From positions 124,001 through 188,000 of the forward strand of contig CAKVEC010000002.1 in the NCBI GenBank assembly GCA_934728255.1: DNA of 64,000 nt, in the 5' to 3' direction. Source of the stretch: an uncultured Bacteroidales bacterium. GTDB lineage: Bacteria; Bacteroidota; Bacteroidia; Bacteroidales; Paludibacteraceae. The position numbers and the translations under genes are program-made. The notes under the pieces are model-generated. The model had not been told where the DNA came from, made no database searches, and saw only the letters and a program-made list of their open reading frames with translations. This document shows positions 1 through 9,485 of this stretch, piece after piece; position 1 is the first letter of the stretch, and each line of letters begins with the position of its first letter.

Positions 1-582
1 CTCTGCGCCACCGGTCAGAACAACATCCGCATGCCCCATACGTATCTGCTCGAATGCCTGCGCAATAGCGTGCGATGACGATGCACAAGCCGACGACACC
101 GCATAACTCGGGCCTTTCAGACCAAACATCAGCGATATATGCCCCGCCCCGATACTCAGTATCACTTTTGGGATATAGAACGGATTGAAATGCGGTGTGC
201 CATCGCCTTTGGCATATTCAATAAACTCGTTTTCAAATGTCTTCAATCCGCCCATACCGCTACCCCAAATCACGCCCATACGTTCGCGGTTCTCTTGCTC
301 CAAATCCAGTCCGGAATCGTCCATCGCCTCTTGGGCTACCCAAACAGAAAACTGCGAATAGCGATCCAAACGGTGTGCTTCCTTGCGGTCGAGCAGCGCA
401 CTTGGATCAAAGCCCTTCACTTCTGCAGCGAATTGTGTCTTAAAAAGAGCGGCGTCAAACTGTGTAATGGCACCTACTCCGTTTTTGCCTTCTTTGAGTG
501 CCTTCCACGTGTCCGAAACATTGTTCCCTACAGGCGTCAGCGCACCCAATCCGGTTACGACAACTCGTTTTAATTCTTTCAT
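1..582 (-). CDS. fabF: beta-ketoacyl-ACP synthase II (5' part, runs off window)
   Basis: Condensing enzyme of type II fatty-acid synthesis: extends acyl-ACP with malonyl-ACP in the cytoplasm. Only the first 194 codons are present; the gene continues beyond position 1. Read on the minus strand it begins MKELKRVVVTGLGALTPVG, the standard FabF N-terminus, and holds the nucleophile region SSACASSSHAIAQAF with the catalytic Cys at about residue 166. The two catalytic His residues would lie outside the window. It follows acpP in the same direction after a 146-bp gap, the usual acpP-fabF order, so the two are probably cotranscribed. Identity is firm; the truncation is an artefact of the window edge. 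Confidence 0.96.
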   Translation of the reverse strand, partial: MKELKRVVVTGLGALTPVGNNVSDTWKALKEGKNGVGAITQFDAALFKTQFAAEVKGFDPSALLDRKEAHRLDRYSQFSVWVAQEAMDDSGLDLEQENRERMGVIWGSGMGGLKTFENEFIEYAKGDGTPHFNPFYIPKVILSIGAGHISLMFGLKGPSYAVSSACASSSHAIAQAFEQIRMGHADVVLTGGAE

Positions 583-728
583 ACTTATCTTGCAGAGAGA
601 CTCTTGCCATCACGGCAGCAATCTCTCAAATAGATGATGGCATCACGCCATTATGATTTAATTTATAACAGCAACGAGCCTACAGTATCCCCGTACGCTC
701 GTAAACCGCTTTAATTGTGTATGCTCTA

Positions 729-971
729 TTAAGCAAGAGCCTCTTTCACATAAGCGATAGCGTCGCCTACGGTCGAAATTTTCTGGGTATCCTCGTCGGG
801 GATGGTGATGTTGAATTCTTTCTCAAACTCCATAATCAGTTCCACTGTATCCAGCGAGTCTGCGTTGAGGTCTGCTTGGAAGTTTGCTTCAGCGGTTACC
901 TGGCTCTCTTCAACACCTAATTTATCAACGATGATAGCCTTTACTTTCGATGCAATTTCTTGTTCAGTCAT
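729..971 (-). CDS. acpP: acyl carrier protein
   Basis: An 80-residue acidic carrier protein that holds growing fatty acyl chains on a phosphopantetheine arm. The attachment site is Ser39 in the motif NADSLDTVEL. The start MTEQEIASKV is chosen over an in-frame Met nine codons upstream because family members begin here and the upstream residues (MYSLIKIKI) are not conserved. It lies upstream of fabF on the same strand. A good Bacteroidetes promoter lies about 72 bp upstream of the start codon. Confidence 0.97.
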   Translation of the reverse strand: MTEQEIASKVKAIIVDKLGVEESQVTAEANFQADLNADSLDTVELIMEFEKEFNITIPDEDTQKISTVGDAIAYVKEALA

Positions 972-1042
972 AATCTTTATTTTTATAAGTGAATACATAC
1001 TGCGCTACCGCACGATTATTGTGCAACAACGCAAAAACGGCG

Positions 1043-1074
1043 CAAAATTACTGCTTTTTTCCCAAATATGCAAA
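1043..1074 (-). promoter_or_regulatory. promoter of acpP-fabF
   Basis: On the minus strand a -7 box TAATTTTG (plus strand CAAAATTA, 1043-1050) is preceded by TTTG (plus strand CAAA, 1071-1074) with a 20-bp spacer. This is the primary sigma consensus of Bacteroidetes. It points toward acpP. Confidence 0.75.
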
Positions 1075-1235
1075 TTTTGAAGTCCCGGCACGGCTTTTTG
1101 CCACAAATAAACCACATTTATCATCTTTTTGCCAACTCAGTTATGCATATTCCAAATATATTTTCCGCTTTTTACCCTTCCGATTACGTCAAAAAACCAC
1201 AATGATACGGCGACGAAAAATGCTTTTTTGCAACC

Positions 1236-1267
1236 TTTGCACAATCCGACTATTTTGTGTATCTTTG
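1236..1267 (+). promoter_or_regulatory. promoter of the UvrD/PcrA helicase gene
   Basis: TTTG at 1236-1239, a 20-bp spacer, then TATCTTTG at 1260-1267. The start codon lies about 40 bp downstream. Confidence 0.75.
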
Positions 1268-1308
1268 CAGTCCGATTTTTATGGTATAGTATTTGGAATA
1301 GAGCAAGT

Positions 1309-3570
1309 ATGGATTTTTTGGATCAACTGAATGAGCCGCAACGGGCGGCAGTGGAGTATATTGACGGACCGGAACTGGTGATTGCCGGTGCTGGATCGGG
1401 CAAGACGCGCGTCCTGACCTATAAAATCGCCTATCTGCTGCAAATGGGTGTACGGGCAAGCCATATCCTGGCTCTTACCTTCACCAACAAAGCCGCACGC
1501 GAGATGAAAGAGCGTATCTCACGACTGGTACCTGCTGCCGATGCACGATACCTTTGGATGGGTACGTTCCACTCGGTGTGTGCACGTCTGTTGCGCACCG
1601 AGGCGGAACGGCTGGGTTTCACGCGCGATTTTTCCATCTACGACACCGCCGACTCAAAATCGCTGCTCAAGCAGATACTCAAGGAGCAACAGTTGGACGA
1701 GAAAATATATAAGGTGGGCAATGTGCTCGGGCGTATATCCGGAGCAAAAAATATGCTGATTTCACCTGAGAAATATGCCCGTAACCACGATTTCTACAAA
1801 GCCGATTCCGAAGCGCGTATGTATAAGATGGCAGAGGTCTATAAAGCCTATCAAGTGCGCCTGAAAGCCGCCAATGCAATGGATTTCGACGACCTACTGG
1901 TAAACATGAACCTGTTGCTCGAAAACGATGCGGAGGTGCGGGACAAGTACCAGCAGGCGTTCCAATACGTATTGGTGGACGAGTATCAGGATACCAACTA
2001 TGTGCAGTATCTGCTGGTAAAACACCTTGCGGAGCCGCAAAACCGCATCTGCGTGGTGGGCGATGATGCACAGTCGATCTATTCGTTCCGCGGGGCGGAC
2101 ATCCGCAATATCCTCGGTTTTCAGCGGGATTATGCCCATGCACACCTTTATAAATTAGAGCGCAACTACCGCTCCACGCAGACTATTGTCAATGCCGCCA
2201 ACTCGCTCATTCACCACAACGAACACCAGATACCTAAGGAGGTCTATTCCGAGAAAGAAGAGGGGCAGCGGATCGACCTCAATGCCTATATGTCCGACCG
2301 CGATGAGGGCGAAGCCGTAGCCAAAGCCATCGGCAAAGACCATACGCTCTTCCATCGCGACTACAACGACATGGCTATCCTCTACCGTACCAATGCGCAG
2401 TCGCGGGCGTTTGAGAACGAACTGCGCAAACGCAATATCCCCTACCGTATCTATGGCGGCACATCGTTCTACCAACGCAAGGAGATCAAGGACGCGATTG
2501 CCTATTTCCGTCTGGCTGTCAATCCGCTGGACAACGAGGCACTGATGCGTGTCATCAATTTCCCTGCCCGCGGTATAGGCGACACCACGCTGCGCAAGGT
2601 GGCAGATACAGCGGTTATGCACGGCATCAGTATGCTGGACGTGGCGGCACACCCGATGGAGTGCTCGCTGCCCGTGCAAACAGCCACAGCAAGGAAACTC
2701 ATTCTTTTCTCCGACCTGATAGCACGCCTTCGCGAGGCGGCAGAGACCAAGGATGCCTACGAGTTTGCCGAGATGGCACTCGGGCAGTCGGGGGTGCGCA
2801 CTGCGGCTATGCTTGACCGCACGCCCGAGGGTATCGACCGCGCGGAGAACCTGCAGGAGTTGCTAAACGGTATTCACGAGTTTGTGGACAAGCGTACCGA
2901 GGAGGGCGTCTCGTTTACACCCATCACCGATTTCCTTGCCGAAGTGTCGCTCCTGACCGATCAGGACGAAAACCTTACCGACCAAACCGCACGCGTAACG
3001 CTCATGACTATCCACGCTGCCAAAGGATTGGAGTTCCCGATAGTGTATATTGTCGGTATGGAGGAGAACCTCTTCCCCTCGCAGTACTGCGTCAAGCCGA
3101 GCGAGATCGAGGAGGAACGACGTCTGCTCTATGTCGCTATCACGCGTGCCATGGAGCAATGCCACCTTTCGTATGCACGCCAGCGTTTCCGCAATGGACA
3201 GGTAGCCTTCACTTCCCCGTCGCGTTTCTTGAACGACATCGACCGGCACTACCTTGAAGTGGTCGCCCCGCAGGCTATGCAACCGCAATACGAACGCCCC
3301 CGCTGGGAGCGCAACACATGGGCAGATGACGACAACTACACCAAGCCCGCATTCTCCAAGCCGCTCAAGCCGGTAACAACGGCGATGAAATCGAATGATA
3401 TAGATACCGCGGCTTTCCCTGCGGGCAGCCGTGTCTTCCATCGTGTCTTCGGCGAGGGAACGGTGCAACGGGTCTATAATGAGAACGACAATGACAAGAT
3501 AGACATACTCTTCGACACCAAGGGGCAGAAGACTCTGCTGCTGACGTATGCGAAGTTGGAAAAGCGGTAG
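1309..3570 (+). CDS. pcrA: UvrD/PcrA-type superfamily 1 DNA helicase
   Basis: A 753-residue 3'-5' DNA helicase of the UvrD/Rep/PcrA group, used in repair and in clearing replication blocks. Visible motifs in order: Q-motif Gln (NEPQRAAV), Walker A GAGSGKT (Lys32), motif II VDEYQDTN, motif III GDDAQSIYSFRGAD, motif IV NYRSTQTI, motif V TIHAAKGLEF, motif VI ERRLLYVAITRA. The C-terminal segment VFHRVFGEGTV is the Tudor-like tail typical of PcrA. The start MDFLDQLNEPQ is preferred because the 60 in-frame codons before it overlap the promoter. A DUF4294 gene follows in the same direction. Confidence 0.95.
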   Translation: MDFLDQLNEPQRAAVEYIDGPELVIAGAGSGKTRVLTYKIAYLLQMGVRASHILALTFTNKAAREMKERISRLVPAADARYLWMGTFHSVCARLLRTEAERLGFTRDFSIYDTADSKSLLKQILKEQQLDEKIYKVGNVLGRISGAKNMLISPEKYARNHDFYKADSEARMYKMAEVYKAYQVRLKAANAMDFDDLLVNMNLLLENDAEVRDKYQQAFQYVLVDEYQDTNYVQYLLVKHLAEPQNRICVVGDDAQSIYSFRGADIRNILGFQRDYAHAHLYKLERNYRSTQTIVNAANSLIHHNEHQIPKEVYSEKEEGQRIDLNAYMSDRDEGEAVAKAIGKDHTLFHRDYNDMAILYRTNAQSRAFENELRKRNIPYRIYGGTSFYQRKEIKDAIAYFRLAVNPLDNEALMRVINFPARGIGDTTLRKVADTAVMHGISMLDVAAHPMECSLPVQTATARKLILFSDLIARLREAAETKDAYEFAEMALGQSGVRTAAMLDRTPEGIDRAENLQELLNGIHEFVDKRTEEGVSFTPITDFLAEVSLLTDQDENLTDQTARVTLMTIHAAKGLEFPIVYIVGMEENLFPSQYCVKPSEIEEERRLLYVAITRAMEQCHLSYARQRFRNGQVAFTSPSRFLNDIDRHYLEVVAPQAMQPQYERPRWERNTWADDDNYTKPAFSKPLKPVTTAMKSNDIDTAAFPAGSRVFHRVFGEGTVQRVYNENDNDKIDILFDTKGQKTLLLTYAKLEKR

Positions 3571-3639
3571 GAACATATAACTAACCACGAATTAACCATA
3601 TACTCCAAGTCGGTTACAGGAAATCCGGTAATTATAAGA

Positions 3640-4224
3640 ATGAAACGATCGAGCCTCATAGTGTGTTTTCTGTGTGTGGCATGGGCTGTGGCAAGTGCTG
3701 CCCCCGCACGCTTGGACTCGCTGATGCTACGGGTGGAGAACGGCGATACTATTTATCTCGCATATCTCCACGACGTGTATATCTACCCCCCACTCAAATT
3801 CAAGAACAAACGGCAAGAACGCTTCTACTGGCGCACCGTGCGTGATGTCAAGAAAACACTCCCCTATGCCAAGATGATCAGCAAGGATATGGAGTTTGCC
3901 GACGAAGAATTGGCTAAAATACAAGACCCAAAGGAGCGCAAGCGCTGGTGGAAAAAATACGAGAAGTACCTGTTCCAAAAGTACGAAAAGGATTTCCGCG
4001 GGATGTATGCCTCGCAGGGGCAGATGCTGATGAAACTGATGGACCGCGAAAGCGACCGCACCAGTTACGAACTAATACGCCAATACCGCGGCAAAGCGAG
4101 TGCCAACTGGTGGCAGTTCGTTGCCAAACTATTCAAAAACGATCTAAAAGAGGAATACGATGCCCAAGACAAAGACAAGATTGTCGAGCGCGTCATCAAT
4201 CTGGTTGAGGCGGGACAGTTGTGA
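3640..4224 (+). CDS. DUF4294-family secreted protein
   Basis: A 194-residue protein with a signal peptide (MKRSSLIVCFLCVAWAVASA) and a basic, charged body. The stretch YPPLKFKNKRQERFYWRTV followed by VKKTLPYAKM is characteristic of DUF4294, a Bacteroidetes family of unknown function often found beside the UvrD-type helicase gene. It probably acts in the periplasm. Its 3' end overlaps the convergent MATE gene by 29 bp. No catalytic residues are recognisable. Confidence 0.8.
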   Translation: MKRSSLIVCFLCVAWAVASAAPARLDSLMLRVENGDTIYLAYLHDVYIYPPLKFKNKRQERFYWRTVRDVKKTLPYAKMISKDMEFADEELAKIQDPKERKRWWKKYEKYLFQKYEKDFRGMYASQGQMLMKLMDRESDRTSYELIRQYRGKASANWWQFVAKLFKNDLKEEYDAQDKDKIVERVINLVEAGQL

Positions 4225-5596
4225 GATAGGCGTCCTGCTCTCTGATTAACTCCTTAAATTTTCCAATCTGAATCCACAGCATAACGGCTGCGGTGATAGC
4301 CGCCAAAGTGTCGCTAACCGGCATACTCCACCATACGCCGAGCAGCGGATCATTCGTAAACAGTAGCGGCACTAATAGCGTCAGCGGAATCAAGTACAGT
4401 ACCTGCCGCGTCAGGCTCAAAAAGATAGCCTTGCCCGCCATACCTATGCTGGTGAACAAATTCCCCGCCACCATCTGAAACCCGACAAGCAACATCGAGC
4501 AGCAGATGATACGCATAGGCGTTACCGACTGGGCAATCAGTTCGGGGTCGTGGGTAAAGACCCGCACCACCAGTTCGGGGCAGAACTCGCCCAATACAAA
4601 GACAATACCGGTGGTAACCGTAGCGCAGATAGCGGTCAGTTTGAAGGCACGGAGCATTCGGTGATACTGCTTCGCACCATAGTTATACCCCACAATCGGC
4701 TGCATCCCCTGGTTCAATCCCATCACGATCATTGCAAACACAAACACTACGCGGTTGATAACCCCATACGTAGCAATCGCCATATCGCCGCCGTAGCGTT
4801 TGAGTTGGTTGTTGATGATAATCACCACAAAGCAACTCGCCAAATTCGTTAGGAACGGCGACAGCCCCACAGACAACGCTTGCAGCGTGATCTGCTTGTC
4901 CAGTTTCCATATATGGCGATGGAAATGAATCAGTTCTTTCGGGTTGCAGAATATAGTGAACTGCCATATTACGGCAATGGCTTGTGAAATAACCGTTGCC
5001 AATGCTGCTCCGCGAACCCCCATATCTAATAGAAAAATAAAAATCGGGTCGAGGATGATATTCACCGTAACGGCAACAATGGTCGAAACCATCGCCATTT
5101 TCGGGTGTCCCATCGAGCGCAGGATATTGTTCAGCCCATAGTAGATATGCGTCAGTACGTTCCCCAACAATATAATCTCCATATACTGCCGCGCATACTC
5201 CAACGTGTCATCGCTGGCACCAAACGCCCGCAGTATCGGCTCCAATCCTATCAATCCGACCACCATAATGATAGTACCCAATATCAGATTGAGCACCAGC
5301 ACATTGCCAAGCACCTTATTCGCCGACTCATAGTCTTTCTCACCGAGTTTGATAGCCAATACCGTACTGGCTCCCACCCCCACCAGACTGCCGAAAGCGG
5401 CGCATATATCCATAAACGGCTTGGCTACCGTCAATGCCGACAATGCCAGCGAGCCGCAGCCGTGTCCGATATAGATTGTGTCCACTATATTGTATAGCGA
5501 ACTCGCCGTCATCGCTATGATGGCGGGTAGCGCAAACCGCATCAGCAGTTTGCCGATCGGTTCCGTGCCAAGAGCCGTAGTATTGTTAACAGCCAT
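4196..5596 (-). CDS. MATE-family multidrug/cation antiporter
   Basis: A 466-residue inner-membrane protein, the expected length and about 12 hydrophobic segments for a MATE exporter. It starts with the typical PIGKLLMRFALPAIIAM region and the conserved YNIVDTIYIGH segment of the first transmembrane hairpin; a second-half repeat is also visible. MATE proteins couple Na+ or H+ influx to export of cationic compounds; the substrate here cannot be inferred. Its ATG overlaps the stop codon of the upstream Mrp gene by one base (TAATG), so the two are likely translationally coupled. It is closest in style to MepA/NorM-like members. Confidence 0.9.
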   Translation of the reverse strand: MAVNNTTALGTEPIGKLLMRFALPAIIAMTASSLYNIVDTIYIGHGCGSLALSALTVAKPFMDICAAFGSLVGVGASTVLAIKLGEKDYESANKVLGNVLVLNLILGTIIMVVGLIGLEPILRAFGASDDTLEYARQYMEIILLGNVLTHIYYGLNNILRSMGHPKMAMVSTIVAVTVNIILDPIFIFLLDMGVRGAALATVISQAIAVIWQFTIFCNPKELIHFHRHIWKLDKQITLQALSVGLSPFLTNLASCFVVIIINNQLKRYGGDMAIATYGVINRVVFVFAMIVMGLNQGMQPIVGYNYGAKQYHRMLRAFKLTAICATVTTGIVFVLGEFCPELVVRVFTHDPELIAQSVTPMRIICCSMLLVGFQMVAGNLFTSIGMAGKAIFLSLTRQVLYLIPLTLLVPLLFTNDPLLGVWWSMPVSDTLAAITAAVMLWIQIGKFKELIREQDAYLTTVPPQPD

Positions 5597-6630
5597 TAAA
5601 TCTTCCGTGCAATCTCGTCGAATATCTTTGCTGCGGGATGTCCTTCCTGCATAGCGATCGGCTCGCCGTCATCGCCCGCTTCACGGATACTCTGCACCAG
5701 CGGGATCTGCCCGAGCAGAGGCACACCGAGTTCCTCCGCCAGGTTCTTTCCCCCATCCCGTCCGAAGATGTAATAGCGGTTGTTCGGCAGTTCGGCAGGC
5801 GTAAACCACGCCATATTCTCTATGATGCCCAATACCGGGACATTGATTTTCTCGTTGCGGAACATATCCACGCCTTTGCGTGCGTCCACTAATGCCACCG
5901 GTTGCGGTGTCGTTACCACTATCGCCCCTGTCAGATGAAGCAGCGAAACCAAGGTCAGGTGTATGTCCGATGTCCCGGGCGGCAGGTCTATGAGAAAATA
6001 GTCCAACTCGCCCCAGTGCGCGTCTTCTATCAGTTGTTTGAGTGCGTTGCTTGCCATACCGCCGCGCCATACCACCGCCGAGGCGGGGTCAACGAAGAAA
6101 CCGATCGACAGCATCTTCACCCCGTACTGCTCTATCGGCTCGATGAGCGTGCGTCCGCCCTCTTCCACCGACACGGGACGGCAGTCCTCCGTATGGAACA
6201 TCTTCGGCATACTCGGCCCGTGGATGTCCGCGTCAAGCAGCCCCACGCGCTTGCCTTGCCGCGCCAGCGCAATAGCCAGATTGGCGGTAACGGTCGATTT
6301 GCCCACACCGCCTTTGCCGCTGTGTATGGCAATAATCTTCTTTGCTTTCAAAGGTGATTTTTCCTCCTGCGGCGGCAGGTTCTGCTTGCGGAATTTGGTA
6401 TGGATATGTACGGCGGCATTGGCGTCCGCATAGGTCTGTATCGCCACCTCCGCAGCCTTCACCACCGATTTCATAAACGGGTCGTTGTCCTTCTCGAAGA
6501 TAAGCGAAAAACTCACCTCCAACCCGCTGATACGGATGTCGTCTTCGAGCATACCGCTCTCTATCAGGTCTTTGCCCGTCCCCGGGTAGCGCACGTGGCG
6601 CAAAGCGTCTATTATCTGCTGCGGATACAT
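5596..6630 (-). CDS. Mrp/NBP35-type P-loop ATPase (Fe-S cluster carrier)
   Basis: A 344-residue ATPase of the Mrp/ApbC family. It has an N-terminal DUF59/MIP18-like domain (residues 1-85), then a deviant Walker A GKGGVGKST (about 105-113), LLDADIHGPSMPKMF, and the switch DLPPGTSDIHLTL. Family members carry or insert iron-sulfur clusters in the cytoplasm. The CxxC motif that many ApbC proteins use to bind the cluster is absent: its position reads ENMAWFTPAELPNNRYYIFG. As far as I recall this is usual for Bacteroidetes homologues. It is coupled to the MATE gene by a TAATG overlap. The small barrel gene lies 12 bp upstream. Confidence 0.9.
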   Translation of the reverse strand: MYPQQIIDALRHVRYPGTGKDLIESGMLEDDIRISGLEVSFSLIFEKDNDPFMKSVVKAAEVAIQTYADANAAVHIHTKFRKQNLPPQEEKSPLKAKKIIAIHSGKGGVGKSTVTANLAIALARQGKRVGLLDADIHGPSMPKMFHTEDCRPVSVEEGGRTLIEPIEQYGVKMLSIGFFVDPASAVVWRGGMASNALKQLIEDAHWGELDYFLIDLPPGTSDIHLTLVSLLHLTGAIVVTTPQPVALVDARKGVDMFRNEKINVPVLGIIENMAWFTPAELPNNRYYIFGRDGGKNLAEELGVPLLGQIPLVQSIREAGDDGEPIAMQEGHPAAKIFDEIARKI

Positions 6631-6642
6631 TATCCCCCTCCC

Positions 6643-7191
6643 TTAAAAACGGTAACGTACAGAAGCAACCAATGCCCAGTCGAAGAACGAGACGTGGTAG
6701 TTGTCATTGAATGCCACACCGTAACCGGGACGGAAATCCAGCGACAAATCCACCGGCGCATCAAACACTATCTCTGCACCCGCAATAGCATTCAGTCCGA
6801 ATTTGCCTAATACCGGAGAATTATACACATAATTCCCTACACGTGCAGGATACAGATCCCCGCACAATCCGAGACTCAGACCGCCGCCGGCGTACCAGTC
6901 CACACGCCCCTCGTCAAACTCGCCGATGGTATTCTGATATACCACATTCGGATTCACCTCAAAGGTGTACATACTCATCTGACCGGTATAGGTGCCGTTC
7001 CCTGCTGCAGTGGACATCAGGCGCACACCCAAATCGCCTTGCAATGCCAGATGCTCCACGCCGAGTACAAAACCTTTGTATGAAACGCCGTACATACTGC
7101 CCACCATACCGCCGATACTGTTCTTATAGTCCTGTGCCGACAAGGCGAGGGTACAGAGGCATACCAATGCCGAAAGAATATACTTTTTCAT
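6643..7191 (-). CDS. small outer-membrane beta-barrel protein
   Basis: A 182-residue exported protein of unknown function. It has a signal peptide (MKKYILSALVCLCTLALSAQ) and a body rich in alternating hydrophobic/aromatic strands with repeated glycines. It ends in VASVRYRF, with the C-terminal Phe typical of outer-membrane barrels. An in-frame Met four codons upstream (MRND) lies in a 7-bp repeat tract, so the MKKYI start is preferred. It sits between metG and the Mrp gene on the same strand. Confidence 0.7.
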   Translation of the reverse strand: MKKYILSALVCLCTLALSAQDYKNSIGGMVGSMYGVSYKGFVLGVEHLALQGDLGVRLMSTAAGNGTYTGQMSMYTFEVNPNVVYQNTIGEFDEGRVDWYAGGGLSLGLCGDLYPARVGNYVYNSPVLGKFGLNAIAGAEIVFDAPVDLSLDFRPGYGVAFNDNYHVSFFDWALVASVRYRF

Positions 7192-7193
7192 AT

Positions 7194-7228
7194 CATTACG
7201 CATTATGAATTACGCATTACGCATTAAA
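7194..7228. repeat. 7-bp tandem repeat (CATTACG type)
   Basis: Five imperfect 7-bp units (CATTACG, CATTATG, AATTACG, CATTACG, CATTAAA) fill the gap between metG and the small barrel gene. The same heptamer family recurs upstream of mraZ, inside rsmH, in the signal peptide of the barrel gene at 59826-61628, and at the ends of lpxH and recF. Confidence 0.85.
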
Positions 7229-7230
7229 AA

Positions 7231-9306
7231 TTACCCCACTTGCGCCCCGTTCTTCACCGGTGCGGACACGGTCGTTACTACCAACTTTCCGTCGGCATCC
7301 ACGGCCGACAATATCATACCCTGCGACTCGATACCCATCATCTTGCGCGGCGGGAAATTGGCGATAAACAGCACCTGTTTGCCCACCAGTACCGATGGGT
7401 CGGGGTAACTCTGCGCTATACCGGACAGTATCGTGCGCCCCCCCATACCGTCGTCTATACGGAACTGCAGCAACCGGTCGGATTTCTTCACGTTCCCGCA
7501 CTCCAATACGGTGCCGACGCGGATATCCGCTTTGTCGAAGTCGTCTATGCTCGTGGCGGCTTTTATCTCCGTCGGACGCCAGTTCTTCAGGGCTTCCGCT
7601 TGTGCGGCAGCCTCGTTCTCCGCTTTGATACGCGCCAAGCGGTCAAGTTGCGCTTGGATGGCATCGTCCTCTATCTTCTCAAACAGCAGCGACACCTCGC
7701 CCAATGTGTGTCCGGCGGGCAACAGGTCGATAGACCCTAATTGCGCCCATTCGGTGTGCTCTATGTTGAGCATCTTGCGCAGTTTCTCCGACGAGAACGG
7801 CAGGAAAGGCTCAAACGCAATACTCAGGTTGGCTGCTATCTGCAGAGCCACGTTCAGCACGGTGGCGGTGCGCCCCATATCCGTCTTGGCGAGTTTCCAC
7901 GGCTCCATATCCGCCAGATACTTGTTGCCGATACGCGCCAGGTTCATCGCCTCTTTCTGCGCGTCGCGGAAGCGGAAATTGTCGAGCAATTCCTCCAACT
8001 GTCCTTTGATATTGCAGAAATCCGCTATCGTCTGACGGTCGTAGTCGGTCAGTTCACCGCGTGCGGGCACCTTCCCGCCGAAATACTTCCGGGTCAGCAC
8101 CAGCGCGCGGTTTACAAAGTTGCCGTATATGGCTACCAACTCGTTGTTGTTGCGGGCTTGGAAATCCGCCCACGTGAAGTCGTTGTCTTTCGTCTCGGGT
8201 GCATTGGCGGTCAGCACATAGCGCAGCACGTCCTGTTTGCCCGGGAAATCCACGAGGTACTCGTTGAGCCATACCGCCCAGTTGCGCGAGGTCGAAATCT
8301 TGTCGCCCTCCAGGTTCAAAAACTCGTTGGCGGGTACGTTGTCGGGCAATATATACGACCCGTCGGCTTTCAGCATGGCGGGGAACACGATGCAGTGGAA
8401 CACGATGTTGTCCTTGCCGATGAAGTGTATCAGCCGTGTGCTGTCGTCTTTCCACCAGGTCTCCCATTTGCCGTATTTCTCGGGCTGTGCGTCGCATAGT
8501 TCCTTGGTGTTCGAGATGTAACCGATTGGCGCATCGAACCATACGTACAGCACCTTGCCTTCCGCGCCCTCCACGGGCACAGGAATACCCCAATCCAGAT
8601 CGCGCGTTACGGCACGCGGCTTCAGTCCGCCGTCCAGCCACGACTTGCACTGCCCATACACATTCGGACGCCACTCTTTGTGGTCTTCCAGTATCCATTT
8701 CTCGAGCCATTGCTGGTACTGGTCAAGCGGCAGATACCAGTGTGTCGTCTCTTTCTTCGTTAGCGGATTGCCGTTCACGGCGTTGTACGGGTTGATCAGT
8801 TCGTCCGGCGATAGCGTCGCACCGCATTTCTCGCACTGGTCGCCGTAAGCCCCTTGCGCATGGCAGCGAGGGCACTCGCCGCGGATATTCCGGTCGGTCA
8901 GAAACTCCTGCGTCTCGGGGTCGTAGAACTGCTCCGTCGTCTGCTGGATAAACTTTCCGTTGTCGTATAGTTTGCGGAAATAGTCCGATGCGAACCGGTG
9001 GTGTATCTTGCTCGTCGTGCGCGAATAGATATCAAACGAGATGCCGAACTGCTCGAATGAGGTCTTGATCAGGTTGTGGTACCGATCCACCACCTCTTGC
9101 GTAGTGATGCCCTCCTTGCGGGCACGGATCGTAACGGGCACGCCGTGTTCGTCGCTCCCGCCTACAAAAAGCACTTGCTCCCCGCGCAGGCGCAGGTAGC
9201 GCACATAAATATCCGCAGGCACATATACGCCTGCCAAGTGTCCGATATGCACCGGTCCGTTGGCATACGGCAGTGCTGCGGTAACTAAAGTTCGTTCAAA
9301 AGCCAT
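7231..9306 (-). CDS. metG: methionyl-tRNA synthetase
   Basis: A 691-residue class I synthetase that charges tRNA-Met in the cytoplasm. Landmarks: start MAFERTLVTAALPYANGPVHIGH with the HIGH signature; a zinc knuckle CPRCHAQGAYGDQCEKCG; KMSKS-equivalent DKISTSRNW; and a C-terminal tRNA-binding domain (DIRVGTVLEC to KLVVTTV). The full length with the appended C-terminal domain is normal for Bacteroidetes. A strong promoter lies upstream. Confidence 0.97.
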   Translation of the reverse strand: MAFERTLVTAALPYANGPVHIGHLAGVYVPADIYVRYLRLRGEQVLFVGGSDEHGVPVTIRARKEGITTQEVVDRYHNLIKTSFEQFGISFDIYSRTTSKIHHRFASDYFRKLYDNGKFIQQTTEQFYDPETQEFLTDRNIRGECPRCHAQGAYGDQCEKCGATLSPDELINPYNAVNGNPLTKKETTHWYLPLDQYQQWLEKWILEDHKEWRPNVYGQCKSWLDGGLKPRAVTRDLDWGIPVPVEGAEGKVLYVWFDAPIGYISNTKELCDAQPEKYGKWETWWKDDSTRLIHFIGKDNIVFHCIVFPAMLKADGSYILPDNVPANEFLNLEGDKISTSRNWAVWLNEYLVDFPGKQDVLRYVLTANAPETKDNDFTWADFQARNNNELVAIYGNFVNRALVLTRKYFGGKVPARGELTDYDRQTIADFCNIKGQLEELLDNFRFRDAQKEAMNLARIGNKYLADMEPWKLAKTDMGRTATVLNVALQIAANLSIAFEPFLPFSSEKLRKMLNIEHTEWAQLGSIDLLPAGHTLGEVSLLFEKIEDDAIQAQLDRLARIKAENEAAAQAEALKNWRPTEIKAATSIDDFDKADIRVGTVLECGNVKKSDRLLQFRIDDGMGGRTILSGIAQSYPDPSVLVGKQVLFIANFPPRKMMGIESQGMILSAVDADGKLVVTTVSAPVKNGAQVG

Positions 9307-9379
9307 ATCAGTTTATTTGCAGTGGGTTATGGTTTATGTTCAATACGTTTGAACGTATGCCTCGATACATTCAAGCCCG

Positions 9380-9411
9380 CAAAATTACTGCTTTTTTTTG
9401 ATATGTGCAAA
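9380..9411 (-). promoter_or_regulatory. promoter of metG
   Basis: Minus-strand -7 box TAATTTTG (plus strand CAAAATTA, 9380-9387) and TTTG (CAAA, 9408-9411) with a 20-bp spacer, upstream of metG. Confidence 0.75.
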
Positions 9412-9485
9412 TCGCTGTCCGTCTCCCTTTCTATTCCTCGTCTTAGTCCGTTTACCCTCCGTTTGCCTTCGTGCTATCAAGAGTA

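Larger units (their letters stand above)
972..1308. other. divergent intergenic region acpP / pcrA
   Basis: This 337-bp gap between divergent genes holds the acpP promoter (minus strand) and the helicase promoter (plus strand). I see no further gene or RNA in it. An open frame runs into it from the helicase, but it lacks family similarity and begins upstream of the promoter. Confidence 0.7.

Noticed and set aside
5596..6630. Defective Mrp protein because the CxxC motif is absent
   Set aside because: Bacteroidetes homologues, as far as I recall, share the WFTPAELP sequence at this site, so it is a lineage trait rather than damage.
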